The notes beneath the pieces are model-generated. The model was not told the origin of the DNA, ran no database searches, and worked only from the letters and a program-made list of their open reading frames with translations. Below are positions 15,613-22,223 of a stretch of DNA of 28,963 nucleotides, in pieces. Position numbers and translations under genes: made by a program. Numbering within the stretch: position 1 is the first letter of the stretch; every line of letters begins with the position of its first letter. Source of the DNA: JAAYBT01 sp964404395 (GTDB lineage: Bacteria; Bacillota; Clostridia; Acetivibrionales; DTU013); NCBI GenBank assembly GCA_964404395.1, contig CAYOKA010000014.1:1-28963 (forward strand). The letters are read 5' to 3'.

Positions 15613-16834
15613 GTTCATTTCTTGAATCAAAAGTAACTGTTTCTTTTTCAAAAATGCGGTTTAGTGTCACACCCATTTTGGTAATAAGCCCAACAACAAG
15701 AGCATTCCCCATGCAAAAATACCTTTGCCTTTCAGTCATTCCAGTATTAGTCCAATCAGGGTCAAATCCTTGAATTCTTTCGGCTTCTACAGGAGTGAGT
15801 AGACGATAACGCTTAGTGACGGAATCTTCAATTACATGGGTGCTTCTATTTGCGGTTCCCTCACTTGTTAACATTGTTCTAGCTGGTCTATTAAGAGGGT
15901 CTGGAAAAGCAATTGGACCTTCTGAGAAAGTATATGTATAACCAGTTTTGCTTGTTCGCTTAATTTTCTTTGCTCCTTTTAGATATTTCCATTTACTCAA
16001 GTCTTTACCGAGATAATATTTCTCATCGGCGTCATTAACAACAATTTCGCTTAATGGTATGGAATTGATATACTTTGGAATGGTATCATATGTATATATA
16101 ACTCCGTCATGCATATACCCGGTATTGCCAAAATTGCATGAAAAGTTATCTGAAACATCAGCTAGATCCAAGTAAGCCATCTGAGTCTTTTCCAGTTTTT
16201 GTATTGCTTCGATAGGAAAAGTTTCTGCAAAAAAACCCAAATTATTAATTACACATATCGGCGATATATTCCTACGTCGGGAGGCATAATTAGTAGTGCG
16301 TCTATATGCAAAGATAAAAGTACGGCGTCTTCTTTGTGCAAATCCGTAATCCGCTGCATTAATGACCCGCCATTCAACGCTATATCCTAACTGCTCAAAG
16401 CAGGCTAAAATTATTCCGAAGTCTCTTCCGCGCTGTACTGCAGGAGATTTTAGCAATCTATCTACATTCTCTAACAAAACAAACCTTGGTTGTTTCTTTT
16501 CTAATATATCTCTAATATCCCACCAGAGCACACCTTTTTTCCCATTAATACCAGTAGCACCGGTTCTTGCAACTGAATAGTCCTGGCAGGGGAAACCTCC
16601 TACAAGCAGATTGTGATTAGGAATGGTGTCCTTATTTATAGTGGAAATGTCTTCGTTTACATGGTTTGGTGTATTACCAAAATGGGTGCAGTAGCAATCA
16701 AACGCAAATTGAGTTTTCATGCCGGGTTCCCACTGGTTAGCCCAAACTGTTTCCCAGTCTTTTGATGAATTCTCTAAGCCTAGGCGAAATCCCCCAACTC
16801 CTGCAAAAAGCTCGCATACAGTTTTATTAATCAT
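15599..16834 (-). CDS. DNA (cytosine-5-)-methyltransferase, type II, predicted GATC
   Basis: This 411-residue enzyme methylates cytosine C5 in duplex DNA with S-adenosylmethionine. Motifs are in order: I CELFAGVGGFRLGLE (7-21), IV GGFPCQDYSVAR with nucleophile Cys83, VI LLENVDRLL (121-129), VIII DYGFAQRRRRTFIFAY (Gln167 onward), then a target-recognition region, and IX-X RLLTPVEAERIQGFDPDWT and RYFCMGNALVVGLI. The length is close to M.Sau3AI as recalled. CTCCTT on the plus strand (16843-16848), AAGGAG in sense, lies 8 bp before ATG 16834. It opposes the three-gene nuclease operon and has its own promoter. With the Sau3AI-like partner the expected product is GAT-m5C, which also explains the Vsr-like neighbour. 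Confidence 0.94.
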   Translation of the reverse strand: MINKTVCELFAGVGGFRLGLENSSKDWETVWANQWEPGMKTQFAFDCYCTHFGNTPNHVNEDISTINKDTIPNHNLLVGGFPCQDYSVARTGATGINGKKGVLWWDIRDILEKKQPRFVLLENVDRLLKSPAVQRGRDFGIILACFEQLGYSVEWRVINAADYGFAQRRRRTFIFAYRRTTNYASRRRNISPICVINNLGFFAETFPIEAIQKLEKTQMAYLDLADVSDNFSCNFGNTGYMHDGVIYTYDTIPKYINSIPLSEIVVNDADEKYYLGKDLSKWKYLKGAKKIKRTSKTGYTYTFSEGPIAFPDPLNRPARTMLTSEGTANRSTHVIEDSVTKRYRLLTPVEAERIQGFDPDWTNTGMTERQRYFCMGNALVVGLITKMGVTLNRIFEKETVTFDSRNEQKAI

Positions 16835-16865
16835 CTAGCTGACTCCTTTTTTAAAACAATAAGAG

Positions 16866-16879
16866 CGAACGATCGTTCG
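16866..16879. promoter_or_regulatory. Perfect palindrome CGAACGATCGTTCG, LexA-like operator over a GATC site
   Basis: The 14-bp perfect palindrome has CGAAC and GTTCG half-sites around GATC. The half-sites and 4-bp spacing fit the Gram-positive LexA (DinR) box CGAAC-N4-GTTCG; the third spacer base departs from the Bacillus consensus. It begins 5 bp after the -10 of the methyltransferase promoter, so a bound repressor would block initiation. A TetR-type operator is the main alternative. The central GATC is the predicted target of the adjacent restriction system. Confidence 0.6.
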
Positions 16880-16884
16880 ATACT

Positions 16885-16913
16885 ATTCTACACTAACAGA
16901 ACCTAATTGTAAA
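16885..16913 (-). promoter_or_regulatory. Promoter of the cytosine methyltransferase gene
   Basis: On the minus strand TTTACA (16908-16913) and TAGAAT (16885-16890) are separated by exactly 17 bp. The pair lies about 50 bp before the start codon, directly upstream of the CGAACGATCGTTCG palindrome. Confidence 0.7.
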
Positions 16914-17088
16914 GAAAAAGATTTATTAAAATGAACCTTATATCATATTAACATGAGTAAACACTTCTGTAAAGATCAAAGAAGTAAATTTAAACTAATT
17001 ATATATATTGCAGCTGTGTGCCATAAACGTTACTGGATGAACCAACTAAGGGTGTATTTGTAAAGCTTCAAAGATACTTATAAGTGTT

Positions 17089-17239
17089 AGGAAAAGCTTC
17101 GTGATGCACCTGGAGGAAAACAAAAGAAGGCAGTGAAATGTACACGATGTACATTTCAGGCGCGCCTGAGTCCATGGATGGCGAATAAGCGCCGACTGCC
17201 CCACAAGTTTTCTCCGCTAGGTGTATAGAAGCTTTTCCT
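17089..17239. repeat. Long interrupted palindrome folding into a branched stem-loop (candidate ncRNA or dispersed element)
   Basis: Outer arms AGGAAAAGCTTC (17089-17100) and GAAGCTTTTCCT (17228-17239) are perfect 12-bp complements. Inside, ATGCACCT (17104-17111) pairs with AGGTGTAT (17219-17226), with one G-U; GGAGGAAAAC (17112-17121) pairs with GTTTTCTCC (17207-17215), with one bulge; GGCAGT (17129-17134) pairs with ACTGCC (17195-17200). The stem leads to a junction with two hairpins: GAAATGTACA/TGTACATTTC (17135-17157, 3-nt loop), and GGCGCGCC (17159-17166) pairing with GGC (17180-17182) and GCGCC (17189-17193). AGGCGCGCCT and TCCATGGA are themselves palindromes. It lies in about 600 bp without a protein gene (16835-17435). 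The strand, if transcribed, is unknown. Confidence 0.72.
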
Positions 17240-17283
17240 TAGTGCCCTAGCAGACACCACGTCGTTTGAGTGGCGCCTTTTCG

Positions 17284-17307
17284 CCGGTTTTGGGCGGTCA
17301 AAATCGG
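17284..17307. repeat. Hairpin downstream of the branched element
   Basis: CCGGTTTTG (17284-17292) pairs with CAAAATCGG (17299-17307), with one G-U, around a 6-nt loop. It has no following T-run. The rest of 17240-17384 shows short complementary pieces such as CCAC/GTGG, but no gene. Confidence 0.4.
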
Positions 17308-17384
17308 TAGTAAGTGTGATTAAATAATTTCACAGTCTTTTATTGAAAAATGCTTACATAGCAAAAAGCACTGTATAAATCGGG

Positions 17385-17412
17385 CTTGTAAAGCTCGGCG
17401 TTTTGCTATAAT
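17385..17412 (+). promoter_or_regulatory. Promoter of tRNA-Arg
   Basis: CTTGTA (17385-17390), a 16-bp spacer and a consensus TATAAT (17407-17412) lie 23 bp before the tRNA. A small hairpin GGGCTT-GTA-AAGCTC (17382-17396) overlaps it, and ATAGCAAAA (17358-17366) is complementary to TTTTGCTAT (17401-17409), covering part of the -10. Confidence 0.6.
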
Positions 17413-17435
17413 ATTATGTTAGTGAAATGTTGTAT

Positions 17436-17510
17436 GCCCCGGTAGCCTAATGGATAAGGTGATGGATTCCGGTTCCATTGATGCGGGTTCGATTCCTGTC
17501 CGGGGTACCA
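17436..17510 (+). tRNA. tRNA-Arg, anticodon CCG
   Basis: A full cloverleaf is visible. The acceptor stem is GCCCCGG (17436-17442) with CCGGGGT (17500-17506). The D arm spans 17445-17460. The anticodon stem is ATGGA/TCCAT (17462-17466, 17474-17478) with loop TTCCGGT, giving anticodon CCG (17469-17471), which reads CGG. The T arm has GCGGG-TTCGATT-CCTGT (17483-17499). Discriminator A507 is followed by an encoded CCA (17508-17510). Confidence 0.96.
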
Positions 17511-17549
17511 AGCCAAAAAGGTCGATTGCAGATGCAAGCGGCTTTTTTG
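17510..17549 (+). terminator. Terminator after tRNA-Arg
   Basis: AAGCC (17510-17514) and GGCTT (17540-17544) enclose an inner TTGCA/TGCAA hairpin (17526-17537). The arm runs into six T residues (17543-17548). It lies directly before the dusB ribosome site, so it separates the tRNA from dusB. Confidence 0.6.
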
Positions 17550-17565
17550 CATTAATGAGGTGGAT

Positions 17566-18516
17566 ATGAAAATAGGCTCAATTACAATCGAAAACAACAT
17601 ATTTCTAGCGCCAATGGCGGGAATTACCGATTTGCCCTTTAGAGTGCTTTGCAAGGAACAGGGCGCAGGACTTGTTTATACGGAAATGATTAGCGCAAAG
17701 GGGATGTATTATAAAGATGAAAAGAGCTGGAAGCTGGCGCAGCTTAGTGAATCAGAGCTGCCTGCAGCTGTTCAAATTTTTGGCTCCGAGCCTGATATAC
17801 TTGCCTATGCGGCACAGAAGCTGAACATATCCGAAGCCGTTATTATTGATATCAACATGGGCTGTCCCACCCCTAAGGTTACAAAGAATGGGGATGGAAG
17901 TGCGCTCATGCTAAAACCTGAGCTGGCCGGAGAATTGATCAAAGCCGTTGTTTCTGTATCGGAAAAGCCGGTCACCGTAAAGATTCGCAAGGGCTGGGAT
18001 GACGAGAATGTCAATGCTGTTGAGCTTGCTTTGATTGCGGAGAGAAAGGGAGCGGCTGCCATAACCGTGCATGGAAGAACACGGGAGCAGTTTTATAGTG
18101 GAAAGGCTGATTGGGATATTATTCGAAGAGTAAAAGAAGCTGTGTCTATACCGGTTATCGGAAACGGTGATATCTATAAACCGGAGGACGCAGCGAGAAT
18201 GCTGGAGTCAACAGGCTGTGATGCAGTGATGGTCGGAAGAGGTGCTCAGGGGAACCCCTGGATTTTCAGTAGAATAAACCACTTTCTTAAAAGCGGGGAA
18301 TTATTGCCTTTACCCTCAATAGATGAAAAAAGGGCGATGATGCTGCGGCATCTGGACATGCTTGTGGAGTTCAAAGGTGAGTACACGGGAGTCCGGGAAA
18401 TGCGCAAGCATGCTGCCTGGTATGTAAAGGGGCATAGAAATTCTGCTCAGTTTAAGGACAAAGCTTTCAAAGCCGTATCGCAGGATGAAATGGCACAGTT
18501 GATTAGCGGACTGTAA
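17566..18516 (+). CDS. dusB: tRNA-dihydrouridine synthase, DusB type
   Basis: This 316-residue flavoenzyme reduces uridine to dihydrouridine in tRNA using FMN and NADPH. The TIM barrel starts with IFLAPMAGITDLPFRVLC; the catalytic Cys100 lies in INMGCPTPKVTKNGDGSALM. KIRKGWDD, AITVHGRTREQFYSGKADW and IGNGDIYKPEDA are FMN and substrate contacts, and VMVGRGAQGNPWIF is the phosphate-binding end. The C-terminal helical tRNA-binding domain ends MAQLISGL. The GAGGTGG sequence covers an in-frame GTG at 17560, so ATG 17566 is chosen, although spacing is short. The gene lies directly after tRNA-Arg and its terminator. Confidence 0.93.
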   Translation: MKIGSITIENNIFLAPMAGITDLPFRVLCKEQGAGLVYTEMISAKGMYYKDEKSWKLAQLSESELPAAVQIFGSEPDILAYAAQKLNISEAVIIDINMGCPTPKVTKNGDGSALMLKPELAGELIKAVVSVSEKPVTVKIRKGWDDENVNAVELALIAERKGAAAITVHGRTREQFYSGKADWDIIRRVKEAVSIPVIGNGDIYKPEDAARMLESTGCDAVMVGRGAQGNPWIFSRINHFLKSGELLPLPSIDEKRAMMLRHLDMLVEFKGEYTGVREMRKHAAWYVKGHRNSAQFKDKAFKAVSQDEMAQLISGL

Positions 18517-18524
18517 TTATCTCC

Positions 18525-18553
18525 TTTACAAGTCATTTCTTTTGTACTAAAAT
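18525..18553 (+). promoter_or_regulatory. Candidate promoter of mrfA
   Basis: TTTACA (18525-18530), a 17-bp spacer and TAAAAT (18548-18553) lie 31 bp before the chosen mrfA start, directly after the dusB stop. Confidence 0.55.
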
Positions 18554-18559
18554 AATAAA

Positions 18560-18573
18560 AGAATGTATGTTCG
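18560..18573. promoter_or_regulatory. Degenerate LexA-like site at the mrfA promoter
   Basis: AGAATGTATGTTCG has a perfect right half (GTTCG) and a 3-of-5 left half, relative to CGAAC-N4-GTTCG. It begins 6 bp after the -10, about the same place as the palindrome in the methyltransferase promoter. This is weak by sequence alone. Confidence 0.35.
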
Positions 18574-18583
18574 GGAGGCGGAT

Positions 18584-20851
18584 ATGAATCTGGAGCAAAT
18601 GCTGGATTATTTCAAGGCATCCGGGAAGATGACAAACAACGTTACCTCATGGGTGGAGATGCCTGCTAAGGAGCCGGTATATTCAGAATTTCCGGGGTTT
18701 ATAGATGACCGGATTAAGAAGGCACTGGAAAGAAGGGGAGTATATAAGCTGTATTCACACCAAGCCAGCGCCATTGAGGCAATTCACGACGGTAACAGCG
18801 TTGTGGTAGTCACGCCAACCGCATCGGGCAAGACTCTTTGCTATAATGTACCGGTACTGGATGCCATAGTAAAGAATGAAGAATCAAGGGCGCTTTTCCT
18901 GTTCCCCACCAAGGCACTCTCGCAGGACCAGACCTCTGAGCTTCACGAGCTGATTACGGAAGCTGGAGTGGACGTAAAAACCTTCACCTACGATGGAGAT
19001 ACGCCCCAATCCGCCAGGAAGGCCATCCGTCAGGCGGGACACATTGTCGTGACAAATCCCGATATGCTTCACAGCGGGATTCTTCCGCACCACACGAAAT
19101 GGACAAAGCTTTTTGAGAATCTGCAGTATATTGTTATTGACGAAGTACACCATTACAGGGGCGTATTTGGAAGCCACCTGTCCAATGTACTACGGCGGCT
19201 TAAGAGGATTTGCGCATTTTATGGATCAAACCCTCAGTTTATCTGCTGTTCAGCCACCATTGCCAATCCTGTTGAGCTGGCATCGCGGATAACCGATGTT
19301 GATGTGAAGCTGATTGACAATAATGGTGCGCCCAGCTGCGCGAAGCATATTGTTTTTTACAATCCGCCCCTGGTGAATAAGGAGCTTGGTATCAGAAGGA
19401 GTAGTATGCTGGAAGCGGAGGGCATCGCAGAAGCGTTGATTCGCAATAAGGTGCAAACCATTGTGTTCACCAGAAGCAGGCTGAATGTGGAGGTGCTCGT
19501 AACATACCTAAAGGACATTTATCATGGCACCCGGGATGGGGATAGGAGGGTCCGCGGGTACAGGGGCGGTTATCTGCCCAATTTGCGGCGTGAGATAGAG
19601 AAGGGGCTTCGTGATGGTAGCATTACCGGCGTAGTGTCAACTAATGCTCTGGAGCTGGGGATTGACATCGGCGCATTAGAAGCCTGCGTTATTTGCGGCT
19701 ATCCCGGTACTATAGCCAGCACATGGCAGCAGATGGGGCGTGCAGGCCGTAGAAGCGGTGTTTCGGTGGCTTTCCTTGTAGCGAACAGCAGTCCTTTGGA
19801 TCAGTACATTATCAACAACCCGGATTACTTTTTTGGAAAAAGCCCGGAGAACGGTTTGATTAATCCGGACAATCTGGTGATTCTATACAATCACATGAAA
19901 TGCGCGGCATTTGAGCTGCCTTTCGAGGATGGGGAAAAGTATGGCGTTGAAACTACGGCGCAGGTGCTGTCCTTCATGGAGGAGGCAAAGCTGGTGCGGC
20001 ATGTTGGCAACCGCTGGCACTGGATGTCCGAGGTTTTCCCTGCCAACGAGATAAGTCTTCGCAGTGCATCGAACGAAAATTTCATTCTTATTGACAAATC
20101 CGATCCCAAACCAGTGGTAATAGGCGAAATGGATCGCTTCAGCGCGCCAATGCTGCTTCACGAGGAAGCCATATATATGCACGAGGGCGTTCAGTATCAG
20201 GTGGAGGAGCTGGATTTTGACGATAAAAAGGCCTATGTACGCAGGGTGAATGTGGACTATTATACAGATGCAAATCTAGCGGTTGACCTCAAGGTGATAG
20301 ACGTTTTCAGGCAGAATACAGGGGAGCTTGTGCAAAAAAGCAGTGGTGAGGTGTCTGTGAGCTCCTTGGTCACTATGTTTAAGAAGATTAAGCTACATAC
20401 CCATGAAAACATCGGGTCGGGTCCCGTTACGCTTCCGGAGCTGGAGATGCATACCACGGCTTACTGGGTAAGCTTACCGGGAGAATTGCCCGAAATGTCG
20501 CAGTCGGATGTGCAAAACGGCCTTATGGGGATTTCCAGCGTGTTAGCCAATACCGCACCTATTTATCTGATGTGCGACCCGAGAGATATACGGGTGGTTC
20601 ATCAAGTCCGTGCTACCTTCACACAGCTGCCTACCATATATATTTATGACAGCTACCCCGGTGGCATCGGCTTTAGTGACAAGCTCTATGAGCTGCACGA
20701 TGAGCTGTTTGAAACAGCGGAAGCAATGGTGGTAAGCTGCGGTTGTGAATCGGGCTGCCCTTCCTGCGTGGGACCCTTGAACGAGTTTACCGGGACAGGT
20801 GACCCGAAGGAGTTGACATTAAAACTAATCCGGCTTATCAGACAGAATTGA
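18584..20851 (+). CDS. mrfA: DEAD/DEAH helicase MrfA (YprA family) with C-terminal DUF1998 zinc domain
   Basis: This 755-residue SF2 helicase unwinds DNA in repair of mitomycin-type crosslinks together with MrfB (known in Bacillus subtilis). Motif I is TPTASGKT (77-84), motif II is DEVH (186-189), motif III is CSATIANP, and motifs V-VI are NALELGIDIG and QQMGRAGRRSG. The C-terminal DUF1998 part has the four-cysteine cluster SCGCESGCPSCVGP (about Cys719-728). ATG 18584 is chosen because GGGAGG lies 5 bp upstream; ATG 18563 precedes that site. The length matches the family. mrfB starts 100 bp downstream. The frame stays open for 32 codons after the TGA stop at 20849-20851. Confidence 0.93.
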   Translation: MNLEQMLDYFKASGKMTNNVTSWVEMPAKEPVYSEFPGFIDDRIKKALERRGVYKLYSHQASAIEAIHDGNSVVVVTPTASGKTLCYNVPVLDAIVKNEESRALFLFPTKALSQDQTSELHELITEAGVDVKTFTYDGDTPQSARKAIRQAGHIVVTNPDMLHSGILPHHTKWTKLFENLQYIVIDEVHHYRGVFGSHLSNVLRRLKRICAFYGSNPQFICCSATIANPVELASRITDVDVKLIDNNGAPSCAKHIVFYNPPLVNKELGIRRSSMLEAEGIAEALIRNKVQTIVFTRSRLNVEVLVTYLKDIYHGTRDGDRRVRGYRGGYLPNLRREIEKGLRDGSITGVVSTNALELGIDIGALEACVICGYPGTIASTWQQMGRAGRRSGVSVAFLVANSSPLDQYIINNPDYFFGKSPENGLINPDNLVILYNHMKCAAFELPFEDGEKYGVETTAQVLSFMEEAKLVRHVGNRWHWMSEVFPANEISLRSASNENFILIDKSDPKPVVIGEMDRFSAPMLLHEEAIYMHEGVQYQVEELDFDDKKAYVRRVNVDYYTDANLAVDLKVIDVFRQNTGELVQKSSGEVSVSSLVTMFKKIKLHTHENIGSGPVTLPELEMHTTAYWVSLPGELPEMSQSDVQNGLMGISSVLANTAPIYLMCDPRDIRVVHQVRATFTQLPTIYIYDSYPGGIGFSDKLYELHDELFETAEAMVVSCGCESGCPSCVGPLNEFTGTGDPKELTLKLIRLIRQN

Positions 20852-20951
20852 GAGCAAGAAGAGATAAGGCAGGCTAGAGGGACAATAAAGCAACAGATAG
20901 AAGAGGCAATTTTGGAACTAAAGGGGCAGAGGGAAAGGAAGTCTGACTAAA

Positions 20952-22223
20952 ATGGATTTAAGGAGCAAGCTGGGATTGTACCAGGAGAGCATCGGCAAAA
21001 TGCCGGAGCCGTTGAGGCATAAAAGCGGCCGTGATATAGCTGATTTGATACAGGGAAATATTTTGACCAACGAATATGGCAGCTGTTTTCTTGTGGAGAA
21101 GAAAGTCCCCATGTCTACTCTTTACGGGGGTTACAGGCTTAGTGCTGCTCTGAACGTCTCCCGCGATACAATCACTGCCCTGGGTGGAGCTGACTGTCAG
21201 GCACTGGGGACAACAGATAAGCTCTTATATCTTGACACGGAAACTACCGGGTTGTCAGGCGGCACCGGTACAGTAGCCTTTTTGGTAGGAGTCGGCTTTT
21301 TTGAGGGAGACTATTTTGTAATAAGACAATATTTTATGAGGGATTATGATGAAGAGGCAGCCATGCTGGAGGAGCTGGCACAATTGTTTGCAGCATATCG
21401 AGGATTTGTTACCTTTAATGGGAAGGCCTTTGACATCAACCTGCTCCAGAGCAGATTCATTTCCAACCGCTTCAGGCCGTCCTTCAAGGATTTGCCCAAT
21501 TTAGATCTTTTGTACCCAGCCAGGCGTGTATGGGGGCTTAAGCTGGAAAGCTGCAGGCTGTCTTCCCTTGAAGAAAACATACTCAGCGAATATAGAATCG
21601 ATGATATACCGGGTGCACAGATTCCCTACGAGTATTTTAAGTACCTGGAGGATAGAGATGCAACGGTAATGAAACGAGTCATAAGCCATAATGAATCAGA
21701 TATACTCTCAATGGTCTCATTACTGGCAAAGCTTGCAGATATGATGAGCGATCCTCTTTCTCAGACGGATGGAGGTTTTGAGCTCCTGGGGATAGGTAAG
21801 CTATTTGAAGCCAACGGAAGAACTGAGAAACAGCTGGAATGCCTTGAAGCATGCACTGAATCGGAGCTTTTCGCTGTCAGGATGCAGGCAGTGAAGCGGC
21901 TTACAGGCGTATATAAGAGAAAGGGCAGCTATGAACAGGCACTGGGCCACTGGGAAGCCATGGAGGCTGAAAATCCGGAGTTTGAAAACTTCCATTTGAT
22001 TGAAATGGCCAAATACTATGAACACAAGGCAAAGGAACCCGGGATGGCATTGACAATTGTAGATAAGGCAATACACAACTGCCTAAATGCCGGACTACTG
22101 GACAGCAGACAGCTTGAGGGGCTGAAAAAGCGTAAAAACAGGCTGGAGAGAAAAATTGGGTCTGCAATGAAATACCCTTCTAGGAAGAAGCCTCATGTTG
22201 ACCAGGGGCATCTGGATGCTTAG
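20952..22223 (+). CDS. mrfB: Exonuclease MrfB (YprB family), RNase H-like fold with C-terminal repeats
   Basis: This 423-residue protein is the nuclease partner of MrfA. The RNase H-like/DEDD exonuclease signatures are YLDTETTGLSGG (Asp95, Glu97), TFNGKAFDINLLQSRF (Asp161) and SHNESDILSM (His246, Asp250). Residues about 270-400 are helical and TPR-like (YKRKGSYEQALGHWEAMEAE, AKYYEHKAKEPGMAL), as in B. subtilis YprB. GGAAAGGAAG lies about 10 bp before ATG 20952. It follows mrfA in the same direction and is probably co-transcribed. Its last 44 bp overlap the end of the convergent signalling gene. Confidence 0.92.
   Translation: MDLRSKLGLYQESIGKMPEPLRHKSGRDIADLIQGNILTNEYGSCFLVEKKVPMSTLYGGYRLSAALNVSRDTITALGGADCQALGTTDKLLYLDTETTGLSGGTGTVAFLVGVGFFEGDYFVIRQYFMRDYDEEAAMLEELAQLFAAYRGFVTFNGKAFDINLLQSRFISNRFRPSFKDLPNLDLLYPARRVWGLKLESCRLSSLEENILSEYRIDDIPGAQIPYEYFKYLEDRDATVMKRVISHNESDILSMVSLLAKLADMMSDPLSQTDGGFELLGIGKLFEANGRTEKQLECLEACTESELFAVRMQAVKRLTGVYKRKGSYEQALGHWEAMEAENPEFENFHLIEMAKYYEHKAKEPGMALTIVDKAIHNCLNAGLLDSRQLEGLKKRKNRLERKIGSAMKYPSRKKPHVDQGHLDA

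Noticed and set aside
16866..16879. TetR-family operator as the reading of CGAACGATCGTTCG
   Set aside because: It remains possible, but no TetR-type gene is in the window and the half-sites fit the LexA box better, so it is kept only as an alternative.
17083..17250. Target-site duplication flanking the palindromic element
   Set aside because: AGTGTTAG on the left and AGTGCCCTAG on the right are only loosely alike, so this is not good evidence of transposition.
12345..17435. Integration of the R-M island at the tRNA-Arg gene
   Set aside because: The island lies on the 5' side of the tRNA, no integrase is present, and I found no repeat of the tRNA 3' end at the left border.
17406..17654. 82-residue minus-strand reading frame across the tRNA and dusB start
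   Set aside because: Its middle is simply the antisense of tRNA-Arg and its terminator, a well-known false ORF source, and it covers the tRNA promoter and the dusB N-terminus.
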